A DNA stretch of 55,662 nucleotides from an uncultured Eubacteriales bacterium (GTDB taxonomy: Bacteria > Bacillota > Clostridia > Oscillospirales > Oscillospiraceae). The stretch spans positions 1-55,662 of the forward strand of contig URHT01000007.1 in assembly GCA_900547745.1 (NCBI GenBank). Direction: 5' to 3'. Made by a program: the position numbers and the translations under genes. The notes beneath the pieces are model-generated. The model was not told the DNA's origin. It ran no database searches and saw only the letters and a program-made list of their open reading frames with translations. This document shows positions 33,519 through 42,374 of the stretch, in pieces (position 1 is the stretch's first letter; each line of letters opens with the position of its first letter).

Positions 33519-34061
33519 TTATCTGTGGAACGGATCGGCCAGCTTCTCCGGCTCCGGATACGTCTTGCCGTGGGTATCCACCGTGACCTTAGCCATGACC
33601 TGCTCTTTCTTGGGCTTGTTGGTCATCATGTTCCGGGGCTGGTTGGCGATGCGGTCGACCACGTCCATGCCGTCCATCACGCAGCCGAAGGCGGCGTACT
33701 GCCCATCCAGATGGGGCGCGTCCTTGTGCATGATGAAGAACTGGCTGCCGGCGGAGTCCATAGCCTGCGCACGGGCCATGCTCAGCACGCCCCGGGTGTG
33801 GCGCAGATCGTTGGCGACGCCGTTGGCGGCGAACTCGCCCTTGATGCAGTAGCCGGGACCGCCCATGCCGTTGCCGTCGGGGCAGCCGCCCTGGATCATA
33901 AAGCCGGGGATGACGCGGTGGAAGATCAGCCCGTCATAAAAGCCGGCGTTGGCCAGCGCGATGAAGTTGTACACGCTTTGGGGCGCGATGTCGGGATACA
34001 GCTCGCAGGTGATGACGCCGCCGTCCTGCATCTCGATGGTGACGATGGGGTTATTAGCCAT
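33519..34061 (-). CDS. Cyclophilin-type peptidyl-prolyl cis-trans isomerase
   Basis: 180 residues, cytoplasmic (no signal peptide). Cyclophilin core visible: ELYPDIAPQSVYNFIALANAGFYDG, FHRVIPGFMIQGGCP with the catalytic Arg, and AGSQFFIM. The C-terminal tail after about residue 150 is lysine-rich. GAGGAAAA before the ATG; 34 bp after smpB, so it is in the same operon. Confidence 0.93.
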   Translation of the reverse strand: MANNPIVTIEMQDGGVITCELYPDIAPQSVYNFIALANAGFYDGLIFHRVIPGFMIQGGCPDGNGMGGPGYCIKGEFAANGVANDLRHTRGVLSMARAQAMDSAGSQFFIMHKDAPHLDGQYAAFGCVMDGMDVVDRIANQPRNMMTNKPKKEQVMAKVTVDTHGKTYPEPEKLADPFHR

Positions 34062-34095
34062 AACAGTTTTCCTCTTTTCTGTTGTACTTCGTGTG

Positions 34096-34563
34096 TCAGC
34101 CGCGGTTCTTCTCCCGCATGGCGCGCTCCATCTCCCGCTTGGCGTCCCGCTTGGCCACGGCGTCCCGCTTGTCGTAGGTCTTTTTGCCCTTGCACAGGCC
34201 CACCTCCACCTTGACGCGGGAATTCTTGAAGTAGACCGACAGGGGCACCAGCGCGTAGCCGTCCTGCTTCTGCAGGTCGTGGAGCTTCCGTATCTCCCGC
34301 TTATGCATCAGCAGGCGCTTGGGGCGATCCGGGTCGCGGTTGAAGATGTTCCCCTGCTCGTAGGGGGAGATGTGCAGACTGTAGGCGTAGATCTCGCCGT
34401 CCCGCGCCACGCAGTAGGAGTCCTTCAGGTTCAGGGCGCCGGCACGGATGGACTTGACCTCCGTGCCGAACAGCTCCACACCGGCCTCAAAGCGATCCTC
34501 CACGAAATAGTCGTGGAACGCCTTGCGGTTCTGCGCGGCGATCTTGATGCCGGACTTTTCCAT
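34096..34563 (-). CDS. smpB: SsrA-binding protein SmpB
   Basis: 155 residues, the normal length. N-terminal AAQNRKAFHDYFVEDRFEAGVEL, then GTEVKSIRAG for the OB-fold that binds the tmRNA tRNA-like domain, and a lysine/arginine-rich C-terminal tail (YDKRDAVAKRDAKREMERAMREK) that enters the empty mRNA channel. GGAGGG before ATG 34563. First gene of an smpB-cyclophilin-ssrA cluster. Confidence 0.97.
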   Translation of the reverse strand: MEKSGIKIAAQNRKAFHDYFVEDRFEAGVELFGTEVKSIRAGALNLKDSYCVARDGEIYAYSLHISPYEQGNIFNRDPDRPKRLLMHKREIRKLHDLQKQDGYALVPLSVYFKNSRVKVEVGLCKGKKTYDKRDAVAKRDAKREMERAMREKNRG

Positions 34564-34596
34564 GGTGATCCCTCCTCTCCGGTGTACGTGTCCGAT

Positions 34597-34625
34597 AGTA
34601 TAGCACATTTTCCCGCAGGACGCAA
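34597..34625 (-). promoter_or_regulatory. smpB promoter
   Basis: Minus strand TTGCGT (34625-34620), 17 bp, TATACT (34602-34597). Confidence 0.7.
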
Positions 34626-34697
34626 GAGGGGACAGGGGCTGGTATTTTGCCGCCGGATGTGGTATACTGCGAAAAAACCGCGAAAGGAGCACGCGAT

Positions 34698-35234
34698 ATG
34701 GATCTGACGGAAAAGACACTGGACAGCCGGGAGGTGTTCCGGGGCCGCATCATCCGTGTGCGGCAGGACACGGTACGCCTGCCCAACGGGAAGGAGGGCA
34801 CCCGCGAGGTGGTGGAGCATCCCGGCGGCGTGGCCGTTCTGGCCATCGACGACGAGGGCCGTGTGCTGCTGGTGCGTCAGTACCGCTACGCCTTCGGCCG
34901 TGTGCTGACGGAGATCCCGGCGGGCAAGCGGGAGCCGGGGGAGGAGCCGTTCCTCACAGCCCGGCGCGAGCTGCAGGAGGAGGTAGGCGCCACAGCCGGC
35001 AGGTGGACGGAGCTGGGCACCCTCATCGCCTCGCCGGGCTGCTATGGCGAGACGCTGTACCTCTACATGGCGGAGGAGCTGCACTTCGGGGCGACCCATC
35101 CGGACGAGGACGAGTTTCTGGAGCCGCTGCGCGTACCCTTTGACGAGGCGGTGCGTCAGTGCATGGACGGTACGCTGACGGACGCCAAGACCGTGGCCGC
35201 CATCCTGAAGGGCAAAATTCTCCGGGCGCAGTAA
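34698..35234 (+). CDS. NUDIX hydrolase, ADP-ribose pyrophosphatase-like
   Basis: 178 residues. The complete Nudix box GX5EX7RELXEEXG occupies about residues 76-97. The N-terminal strand layout with RVLLVRQYRYAFGR and EIPAGK matches ADP-ribose pyrophosphatases (NudF type). It cleaves ADP-ribose or related nucleoside diphosphates. AAAGGAG precedes ATG 34698; TATACT at 34663-34668 is a likely -10. Divergent from smpB. Confidence 0.92.
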   Translation: MDLTEKTLDSREVFRGRIIRVRQDTVRLPNGKEGTREVVEHPGGVAVLAIDDEGRVLLVRQYRYAFGRVLTEIPAGKREPGEEPFLTARRELQEEVGATAGRWTELGTLIASPGCYGETLYLYMAEELHFGATHPDEDEFLEPLRVPFDEAVRQCMDGTLTDAKTVAAILKGKILRAQ

Positions 35235-35243
35235 CGAAAAGCC

Positions 35244-35272
35244 TTGTATTTCCGCCCGGAATACGGTACACT
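35244..35272 (+). promoter_or_regulatory. Promoter of the small membrane protein gene
   Basis: TTGTAT (35244-35249), 17 bp, TACACT (35267-35272), starting 9 bp after the NUDIX stop. Confidence 0.6.
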
Positions 35273-35311
35273 GTCAGCAGGCGGCCGCGCCGCCGGGGGA
35301 GGTTGAGAGAT

Positions 35312-35566
35312 ATGTCGATGAGTACGAAGAAGAACATCGCCATTGTGCTGCTGGTGCTGTCCATGCTGCTGTGGGTGCTGCGGAAGATCAACATTCTGTA
35401 CATACCCGGGCTGAGCATGTTCCTGCTGGCGCTGAGCATGGTGCTGGTGGGCGTGATGATGTTCCAGCTGAAGGAGAAAAAGAAGCTGGCGGGCACGATG
35501 ATCGTGGCCTTCGGCCTGTTCTGCATCGTGGCGGCCATCATGGAGATCCGGGGCTACATGGCCTGA
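35312..35566 (+). CDS. Small integral membrane protein, unknown function
   Basis: 84 residues with three hydrophobic segments (about 8-24, 33-50 and 60-78) and a KEKKK loop between the second and third. GGGGGAGG lies 9 bases before the first ATG; a second ATG two codons on is also possible. Own promoter and terminator. I do not recognise the family. Confidence 0.7.
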   Translation: MSMSTKKNIAIVLLVLSMLLWVLRKINILYIPGLSMFLLALSMVLVGVMMFQLKEKKKLAGTMIVAFGLFCIVAAIMEIRGYMA

Positions 35567-35583
35567 AAAGTATACAGGCACGC

Positions 35584-35618
35584 AAAAGGGACGCACCGCG
35601 CAGGGCGTCCCTTTTCGC
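35584..35618 (+). terminator. Terminator of the small membrane protein gene
   Basis: AAAAGGGACGC (35584-35594) pairs with GCGTCCCTTTT (35605-35615). Confidence 0.75.
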
Positions 35619-35891
35619 TGTTTCTGCGCCGCGGCAAGACGCATGGCCGGGGCATACGCGGTATCTCCGGTGAGATCACCGCAGGCAGTATTGCTCTCGT
35701 GATTTACCGCAAGGGTCGCCCTCCGGGGATTCCCCGGCTTCGGCCTCGTATGCATTCTCCGGGCGGTTTTCCGTGTGGGGCTGTGATTTTCGGCAGTAGG
35801 GCTGTCAAGTGTCTGTTTTGTCAAAGTTTGCGCAGGTTTTGTGTGCAAAGCGGAGAAAATTCGCACGGTGAGAATAAATTATCTTTTTTGG

Positions 35892-35947
35892 TTGAAAGCG
35901 CTGGCAGGATATGGTAGAGTACATAAGGAGTGTCAAAAAATTAACAC
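35892..35947 (+). promoter_or_regulatory. hydCBA promoter with cre and Rex-like sites
   Basis: TTGAAA (35892-35897), 17 bp, TAGAGT (35915-35920). The -35 lies in TTGAAAGCGCTGGCA (35892-35906), a full match to the cre consensus WTGNAANCGNWNNCW. Just after the start point GTGTCAA-AAAA-TTAACAC (35930-35947) matches the Rex pattern TTGTTAA-N4-TTAACAA at 11 of 14 fixed positions. The rest of the gene-free stretch 35619-35891 shows only weak dyads. Confidence 0.6.
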
Positions 35948-35995
35948 TGCCTGACACATCCGTGGAGAGGACTGACGAATCGAGGAGGAAAAAGT

Positions 35996-36475
35996 ATGAG
36001 ACCCGAGCAGGAGAGGACGGCCGGGATCGTGCGGGCACATGGCTGCGACAGCGCGCAGCTCATTGCCATTTTGCAGGATATCCAGGCCGCGGAGAACTAT
36101 CTCAGCGAGGCGAACATGACGCTGGTGGCGGACATGCTGTCCATCAGCGTTTCACGGGTGTACAGCGTGGCCACGTTCTATGAGAACTTCTCGCTGGAGC
36201 CCAAGGGGAAGCACATCATCAAGGTCTGTGACGGCACGGCCTGTCACGTCCGGAAATCCGGCCCCATCTACGACGCTATCCATGAGTATCTGAAGCTGGA
36301 GGGCAAGAAAAAGACATCCGCCGACGGCGTTTTCACGCTGGAAACGGTGGCGTGTCTGGGCGCCTGCGGTCTGGCCCCCGCCATGACCATCGACGGCGAG
36401 GTATATGCCAAGATGACGCCGGAGACGGCGCTGGCGGAGCTGGAGCGGCTCCGTGGAGAGGAGGCGGCACAATGA
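35996..36475 (+). CDS. hydC: NuoE-like subunit of electron-bifurcating hydrogenase
   Basis: 159 residues, thioredoxin-like [2Fe-2S] protein of the NuoE/HydC family. Cysteines of the cluster are in VCDGTACHVR and VACLGACGLAP. It conducts electrons between NADH dehydrogenase-like HydB and the hydrogenase. GAGGAGGAAAAAGT gives the start. The ATG of hydB overlaps its stop by 4 bases. Confidence 0.92.
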   Translation: MRPEQERTAGIVRAHGCDSAQLIAILQDIQAAENYLSEANMTLVADMLSISVSRVYSVATFYENFSLEPKGKHIIKVCDGTACHVRKSGPIYDAIHEYLKLEGKKKTSADGVFTLETVACLGACGLAPAMTIDGEVYAKMTPETALAELERLRGEEAAQ

Positions 36476-38364
36476 GCGTCCTGACAAGAGACGGCTTCCG
36501 CGTCATGCGCGAGACGGCGGAGGAGGCCCTGCGCCGCAGCGGCAATGCCGTAAATGTGCTGGTCTGCGCCGGTACCGGCTGCATCGCCGGCGGCTCCCTG
36601 AAGGTCTGCGAGACGCTGAAGGAGGAGTGCGCCCGCCGGGGCCTGCAGGTCTATGTGGGTCTGACGGAGCACAGCGGCGAGGAAAAGAGCCTGCACATCA
36701 AAATGAGCGGCTGCCACGGCTTCTGCGAGATGGGGCCGCTGGTGCATATCGAGCCGCTGGGCGTCATGTACATCCATGTCAAGCCGGAGGACTGCTGCGA
36801 GATCGTGGAGAAAACGGTGCTGCGCGGCGAGATCATCGAGCGCCTGACCTATCAGCGGGACGGTGTCTCCTACCCCCGGCAGGAGGACATCCCGTTCTAC
36901 AAGAAGCAGCACCGGGTGGTGCTGGCGGGCTGCGGCACCAGCGACGCCGAGGATCTGGACGAGTACATCGCCAAGGGCGGCTACACCGCCTTTGAAAAAG
37001 CGCTGTTCACCATGACGCCGGAGGCTATCTGCAAGGAGATCTCCGACTCCGGCCTGCGGGGCCGGGGCGGCGGCGGCTTCCCCGCCGGACGCAAGTGGGA
37101 GAGCGTGCGGCGCAACGTGTCCGACGTGAAGTACGTGGTCTGCAACGGCGACGAGGGCGACCCCGGCGCGTTCATGGACCGCTCCATCATGGAGGGCAAC
37201 CCTCACTCCATTCTGGAGGGTATGATGATCGCCGGTGTGGCCACCGGCGCTGCCGAGGGCTACATCTACGTCCGCGCCGAGTATCCGCTGGCGGTGAAGC
37301 GGCTCCAGACCGCCATTGAAAAGGCTACGGAGGTCGGTCTGCTGGGCGACGACATCATGGGCAGCGGCTTCTGCTTCCATATGCACATCAACCGGGGCGC
37401 CGGCGCCTTCGTCTGCGGCGAGGGCAGCGCTCTGACCGCCTCCATCGAGGGCAAGCGGGGTATGCCCCGCGTCAAGCCGCCCCGCACGGTGGATCAGGGT
37501 CTGTGGGGCAAGCCCACGGTGCTGAACAACGTGGAGACGTTTGCCAACGTGCCCGGCATCATCCGGCAGGGCGCCGGATGGTACAGGGGCATCGGCACCG
37601 ACGCCAGCTCCGGCACCAAGACCTTCGCCCTCACCGGCAACGTGGTGAACACCGGCCTTGTGGAGGTCCCCATGGGCACCACCCTGCGAGAGGTCATCTT
37701 CGACATCGGCGGCGGCATCCCCGACGGCAAGAAATTCAAGGCGGTGCAGATCGGCGGCCCCTCCGGCGGCTGTCTCACCGAGGCGCATCTGGACGTACCC
37801 ATGGACTTCGACTCCCTGAAGAAGCTGGGGGCCATCATCGGCTCCGGCGGTCTGGTGGTCATGGACGAGGACACCTGCATGGTGGAGGTGGCGCGGTTCT
37901 TCATGAACTTCACCCGCAACGAGAGCTGCGGCAAGTGCACCCCCTGCCGGGAGGGTACCAAGCGGATGCTGGAGACGCTGGAGCGCATCATCGCCAACGA
38001 GGGCAGCATGGAGGATCTGGAGCTGCTGGAGGCGCTGTCCGACACCATTACCGACACGGCGCTGTGCGGCCTTGGCCAGACGGCCTGCAAGCCGGTGATG
38101 AGCACGCTGAAGAATTTCCGGCAGGATTACCTGCGCCATGTGGTGGATAAGCACTGTCCCATCTGCAACGGCCGTAAGCGCCGTCTGGAGATCAAGGCCG
38201 ACCTGTGCAAGGGCTGCGGCAAGTGCGCACGGAACTGCCCCATGGAGGCCATCAGCGGCCAGCCGCGTATGCCGTACACCATTGACAACGAGAAGTGCAT
38301 CCACTGCGGCGCCTGCTGGGGCGCCTGCCCGTTCGGCGCCATCGACGCCATTGAGGAGGAGTGA
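36472..38364 (+). CDS. hydB: NuoF-like FMN/NAD(H) subunit of electron-bifurcating hydrogenase
   Basis: 630 residues. N-terminal thioredoxin-like [2Fe-2S] domain (Cys32, 37, 81, 85), then the FMN and NADH-binding core with GRGGGGFPAGRKW (197-209), the ESCGKCTPCREG 4Fe-4S site, and a C-terminal two-cluster ferredoxin (Cys579/582/585/589 and 609/612/615/619). This is the usual HydB composition. In bifurcating hydrogenases it couples NAD+/NADH and ferredoxin to H2. Translationally coupled to hydC; three bases before hydA. Confidence 0.94.
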   Translation: MSVLTRDGFRVMRETAEEALRRSGNAVNVLVCAGTGCIAGGSLKVCETLKEECARRGLQVYVGLTEHSGEEKSLHIKMSGCHGFCEMGPLVHIEPLGVMYIHVKPEDCCEIVEKTVLRGEIIERLTYQRDGVSYPRQEDIPFYKKQHRVVLAGCGTSDAEDLDEYIAKGGYTAFEKALFTMTPEAICKEISDSGLRGRGGGGFPAGRKWESVRRNVSDVKYVVCNGDEGDPGAFMDRSIMEGNPHSILEGMMIAGVATGAAEGYIYVRAEYPLAVKRLQTAIEKATEVGLLGDDIMGSGFCFHMHINRGAGAFVCGEGSALTASIEGKRGMPRVKPPRTVDQGLWGKPTVLNNVETFANVPGIIRQGAGWYRGIGTDASSGTKTFALTGNVVNTGLVEVPMGTTLREVIFDIGGGIPDGKKFKAVQIGGPSGGCLTEAHLDVPMDFDSLKKLGAIIGSGGLVVMDEDTCMVEVARFFMNFTRNESCGKCTPCREGTKRMLETLERIIANEGSMEDLELLEALSDTITDTALCGLGQTACKPVMSTLKNFRQDYLRHVVDKHCPICNGRKRRLEIKADLCKGCGKCARNCPMEAISGQPRMPYTIDNEKCIHCGACWGACPFGAIDAIEEE

Positions 38365-38367
38365 GCC

Positions 38368-40065
38368 ATGGCCAAGGGTATTATGATCGTGGACGGCCAG
38401 CGGGTGCCGTTCGACGGGGAGAAAAACGTGCTGGCGGTGATCCGCAAGGCCGGTATCGACATCCCCACCTTCTGCTACTATTCCGAGCTGTCTGTCCACG
38501 GCGCCTGCCGTATGTGCATGGTGGAGGACGTAAAGACCGGCAAGCTGGACGCCTCCTGCTCCATGGAGCCTCGGGACGGCATGGAGATCCGCACCAACAC
38601 CGCCAAGCTGCTGAAGCACCGGCGGATGATCCTGGAGCTGCTGCTGGCGGCCCATGACTGCTCCTGCACCACCTGCAATAAGAGCGGCAACTGCCGCCTG
38701 CAGGAGCTGGCGCAGCGCTTCGGCGTGCGGCACATCCGCTTCCCCAACACCCGTCCCCAGTATGAAAAGGATCACACCAGCTATGCGGTGTTCCGCGATC
38801 CCAACAAGTGCATCCTCTGCGGTGACTGTGTCCGCGTGTGCGAGGAGCTGCAGGGACAGGGCATCCTGAACTTCGCCTTCCGGGGCAGCGAGCTGCAGGT
38901 CATGCCTGCCTTCGACCGGAAGCTGGAGGAGACGAAGTGCGTGGGCTGCGGCCAGTGCGCCGCCGTCTGCACCACCGGCGCTATCACCGTCAACGACCAG
39001 ATCGGCACGGCGTGGCGCGCCCTCCACGACCCCCAGAAGCGGGTGGTGGTACAGATCGCTCCCGCTGTCCGGGTGGCGCTGGGCGAGGATTTCGGCATCC
39101 CCGCCGGTGTCAACATCATCGACAAGCTGGTCCCTGCCCTGAAGATCATGGGTGCGGACGAGGTATACGACACCAACTTCGGCGCGGACATGACCACCAT
39201 CTCCGAGGCGGAGGAGTTCCTTCAGCGCCTCAAGGCGGGCGGCCCGTTTCCCATGTTCACCAGCTGCTGTCCTGCCTGGGTCAAGTATCTGGAGCTGAAC
39301 GACCCCAAGTATCTGCGGAACATTTCCACCTGCAAGTCCCCCATGGAGATGTTTGCCGCCGTTATCCGCGACAAATACGCCGCCAAGGACGCTGCCGACG
39401 GCCGCACCACCTATCAGATCGCCATCATGCCCTGCACCGCCAAGAAGATGGAGGCGGCGCGGCCTGAGTTCTGCCACGACGGGCGGCCCGATGTGGATCT
39501 GGTGCTGACAACCCGGGAGCTGACCGATATGATCCGGGAGGCCGGTATCCAGCTCAACGAGATGGAGCTGGAATCCCCCGACCTGCCCTTCGGTCTCGGC
39601 TCCGGCGCGGCGGCCATCTACGGCGTTACCGGCGGTGTGGCGGAGGCGGTGGTGCGCTACTGCGTACCCGATAAGAGCAAAAATGCCCTCCGGGCCGTGT
39701 CCGTCACCGATTTGCGGGGCGACGGCGCTATCCGAGAGGTAAGCCTGACCATCGGCGGGCAGGAGCTGCACATCGCCATTGTCAACGGCCTCATCCACGC
39801 CAAGGAGCTGATCGCCGACATTGAGGCCGGCAAGCGGTTCTACCATCTGGTGGAGGTCATGACCTGCCAGGGCGGCTGCGTGGGCGGCGCGGGACAGCCC
39901 TACGGCCTTACCGCCGTGAAGCGCAAGCGCAAGCAGGGTCTGTACGACACGGACGCCTCCGCCTTGTTCAAGCGGGCGGAGAAGAACCCCATCGTCACCA
40001 CCCTGCTGGACAAGTACGGCGAAGCGCGGTGCCACGAGCTGCTCCACGTCCACTACGGTGAATAG
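38368..40065 (+). CDS. hydA: [FeFe]-hydrogenase catalytic subunit of HydABC type
   Basis: 565 residues. [2Fe-2S] Cys36, 47, 50, 64; His96/Cys100/Cys103/Cys109 cluster; two [4Fe-4S] sets (148/151/154/158 and 191/194/197/201). H-cluster motifs TSCCPAW (298-304), MPCTAKKME (354-362) and EVMTCQGGC (496-504) with GGAGQP, all complete. As part of a hydCBA operon it belongs to the trimeric NADH/ferredoxin-dependent group. No HydEFG maturase is in the window. The terminator follows directly. Confidence 0.95.
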   Translation: MAKGIMIVDGQRVPFDGEKNVLAVIRKAGIDIPTFCYYSELSVHGACRMCMVEDVKTGKLDASCSMEPRDGMEIRTNTAKLLKHRRMILELLLAAHDCSCTTCNKSGNCRLQELAQRFGVRHIRFPNTRPQYEKDHTSYAVFRDPNKCILCGDCVRVCEELQGQGILNFAFRGSELQVMPAFDRKLEETKCVGCGQCAAVCTTGAITVNDQIGTAWRALHDPQKRVVVQIAPAVRVALGEDFGIPAGVNIIDKLVPALKIMGADEVYDTNFGADMTTISEAEEFLQRLKAGGPFPMFTSCCPAWVKYLELNDPKYLRNISTCKSPMEMFAAVIRDKYAAKDAADGRTTYQIAIMPCTAKKMEAARPEFCHDGRPDVDLVLTTRELTDMIREAGIQLNEMELESPDLPFGLGSGAAAIYGVTGGVAEAVVRYCVPDKSKNALRAVSVTDLRGDGAIREVSLTIGGQELHIAIVNGLIHAKELIADIEAGKRFYHLVEVMTCQGGCVGGAGQPYGLTAVKRKRKQGLYDTDASALFKRAEKNPIVTTLLDKYGEARCHELLHVHYGE

Positions 40066-40079
40066 GCCACGAAAAAAAC

Positions 40080-40118
40080 AAAACAGGCGGGAACGCTGTG
40101 CGTTCCCGCCTGTTTTGC
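40080..40118 (+). terminator. Terminator of hydCBA
   Basis: A 17-bp perfect stem (40080-40096 with 40100-40116) with a 3-base loop and T4. Confidence 0.9.
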
Positions 40119-40121
40119 GTG

Positions 40122-40150
40122 TTTACAGGACTTGACGGGTTTGGTATAAT
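40122..40150 (+). promoter_or_regulatory. Promoter of the hydrolase-acyltransferase gene
   Basis: TTTACA (40122-40127), 17 bp, TATAAT (40145-40150). Confidence 0.7.
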
Positions 40151-40191
40151 AGATTGTTGAAGTTTAGCAATGTATGAAAGGAATGCGGCCT

Positions 40192-42354
40192 ATGGAACTG
40201 TCGGCAAAATTAGTCCGCTCACAACTGAATTTTTTCAAGCCCTTTGTGGCCAACTGCTCGCTGGAGGTGACCCGCAAGGGACAGGACAAGCTGGGCGAGC
40301 TGATGACCGCCCTCCACAAGCGGGAGGTGCTGGTGAAGGATCACCCCTTTGAGCGCTTTCAGGGCGCGTGGGTCATGCCCAAGGACCAGCGGCGCACCGG
40401 CGTCATCCTGTACCTCCACGGCGGCGGCTACACCTGCGGCAGTCTGGAGTACGCCAAGGGCTTTGCCGCCACGCTGGCGTCGGAGTGCGGCGTCAAGGTA
40501 TTCTGCGCCGCCTACCGGCTGGCGCCGGAGAATCGCTTCCCCGCCGCGCTGGAGGATGCGCTGGAGGCCTACCGCTACCTGCTGAAGAAGGGCTACGCCC
40601 CCCGGCAGATCCTGCTGTGCGGTGAAAGCGCCGGCGGCGGACTGATCTATGCCCTGTGCCTGAAGCTGAAGGAGCTGGGCATGGACCTGCCCTGCGGCCT
40701 GATCGGCATCTCGCCGTGGACAGACCTCACCGGCTCCGGCGCGTCCTACGAGGCGCACAAGGACATCGACCCCTCCATGACCAAGGCCCTGCTGGAGTTT
40801 TACGCCAAGTGCTACACCGACGATCCCACCGACCCACTGTGCTCGCCGCTGTTCGGCGACCTGACGGGACTGCCGCCGTCTCTGCTGTTCGTGGGCGGCG
40901 ACGAGGTGATGCTGGACGACGCCCGGCTGCTCCACGAGAAGCTGCTGCAGTGCGGCTGCCGCAGCCGCCTGCACATCGCGCCGGAGCGGTGGCACGCCTA
41001 CGTCCTGTACTGTCTGGAGGAGAACATGGCCGAGGATTTTCAGGCCATCGACCACTTCCTGACACGCAACCTCTCCCCCGCCCGGAGCCTGCGGTGGATG
41101 CGGCTGGACAATGCCGCCAAGATATACCCCGCCGCCAAGCGCCGCAACTGGAACAACTTCTTCCGTCTGTCCGCCACGCTGACGGAGCCGGTGGACGCCG
41201 CCGTGCTGCGCAGCGCGCTGGACGTGACGGTGCGCCGCTTCCCCTCCATCGCCGTGCGGCTGCGCCGGGGCGTGTTCTGGTACTATCTGGAGGAGATACC
41301 CCAGACGCCCCCCATTCAGGAGGAAAAAAGCTGCCCGCTGGCCCATGCGCCCTTTCAGGAGGTGCGGCGCTGCGCCTTTCGGGTGCTGGTGTACCGCGAA
41401 CGCATCGCCGTGGAGTTCTTCCATGCCCTGACCGACGGCACCGGCGGCCTTATCTTCCTCAAGACGCTGGTGGCGGAGTACCTGACCCAGCGGTACGGCA
41501 TCGCCGTCCCCGCGGAGCGGGGCGTGCTGGGCCGTCTGGAGGAGCCTGACCCGGAGGAGCTGGAGGACAGCTTCCTCCGCTACGCCGGAGACGTGAAGGC
41601 CAGCCGCAAGGAGGCCACGGCCTACCACCTCAGCGGGACGCCGGAGCGGGACGGCTACAACAATCTCATCACCATGATGCTGTCCGCCGACGCGGTGCGC
41701 GCCTGCGCCAAGGGGCGGGGCATCTCCGTGACGGAGCTGCTGTGCGCCGCCATGATGCAGGCCATCCTCGACCTGCAGGCGGAGAAGGTCCGCGACCCGC
41801 GGCGGCGCAAGCCGGTAAAGGTGCTGCTGCCGGTGAACCTGCGGAACCTGTTCCCCAGCAAGACCCTGCGGAATTTCGCGTCCTACATCACGCCGGAGCT
41901 GGATCCCCGCATGGGTGAGTGCAGCTTTGAGGAGCTGTGCGACGAGGTACACCACCGGATGGGACTGGAGAACAACCGCCGCACCATGCGGGCCAAGTTC
42001 GCCGCCAATGTGGCCAGCGAGCGTTCGCCGGTGCTGCGGGTGATGCCGCTGTTCATCAAGAACATCGCCATGAAGGCGGTGTTTGACGCCGTGGGCGAAT
42101 GCAAGTCCTGCCTGTGCCTGTCCAATCTGGGCAATGTACAGCTGCCGGAGGCCATGGCATCCTATGTCCGCCGCATGGACTTCATCATCGGCGTACAGGC
42201 CGCCGCCCCCCACGACTGCGGCGTGGTGACATGGAACGGCACCATGTATATCAACTGCATCCGCAGCATCCGGGAGCCGGAGCTGGAAATGCATTTCTAC
42301 CGCGTGCTGCGGCAGCTGGGGCTCCACGTCAAGGTGGAGAGCAACCAGCGCTGA
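40192..42354 (+). CDS. Fusion of HSL-type alpha/beta hydrolase and condensation-like acyltransferase
   Basis: 720 residues from ATG 40192, which has AAAGGA about 10 bases upstream; an earlier ATG at 40174 has no ribosome site. Residues 1-295 are a hormone-sensitive-lipase type hydrolase: oxyanion HGGG (76-79), GESAGG with Ser146, Asp237 region GGDEVML and His268. Residues about 300-720 resemble the condensation/alcohol acetyltransferase fold, with the catalytic HALTDG at 411-416 (HxxxD). Both active sites look complete. The two halves might release and re-esterify an acyl group, for example on a lipid or polymer; the substrate is unknown. It forms a pair with the zinc-ribbon membrane protein 20 bp downstream. 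Confidence 0.82.
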   Translation: MELSAKLVRSQLNFFKPFVANCSLEVTRKGQDKLGELMTALHKREVLVKDHPFERFQGAWVMPKDQRRTGVILYLHGGGYTCGSLEYAKGFAATLASECGVKVFCAAYRLAPENRFPAALEDALEAYRYLLKKGYAPRQILLCGESAGGGLIYALCLKLKELGMDLPCGLIGISPWTDLTGSGASYEAHKDIDPSMTKALLEFYAKCYTDDPTDPLCSPLFGDLTGLPPSLLFVGGDEVMLDDARLLHEKLLQCGCRSRLHIAPERWHAYVLYCLEENMAEDFQAIDHFLTRNLSPARSLRWMRLDNAAKIYPAAKRRNWNNFFRLSATLTEPVDAAVLRSALDVTVRRFPSIAVRLRRGVFWYYLEEIPQTPPIQEEKSCPLAHAPFQEVRRCAFRVLVYRERIAVEFFHALTDGTGGLIFLKTLVAEYLTQRYGIAVPAERGVLGRLEEPDPEELEDSFLRYAGDVKASRKEATAYHLSGTPERDGYNNLITMMLSADAVRACAKGRGISVTELLCAAMMQAILDLQAEKVRDPRRRKPVKVLLPVNLRNLFPSKTLRNFASYITPELDPRMGECSFEELCDEVHHRMGLENNRRTMRAKFAANVASERSPVLRVMPLFIKNIAMKAVFDAVGECKSCLCLSNLGNVQLPEAMASYVRRMDFIIGVQAAAPHDCGVVTWNGTMYINCIRSIREPELEMHFYRVLRQLGLHVKVESNQR

Positions 42355-42374
42355 CGCGGGAAAGGAGCGTAAGT

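Noticed and set aside
36268..40053. An open frame of over 1,200 codons antisense to the hydCBA operon
   Set aside because: It is a shadow of GC-rich codon use. Its sequence is low-complexity (His, Gly, Ala, Gln, Leu), it has no motif, and it runs straight against well-defined enzymes. Similar shadows lie opposite 988-2301, 40192-42354 and 43909-46368.
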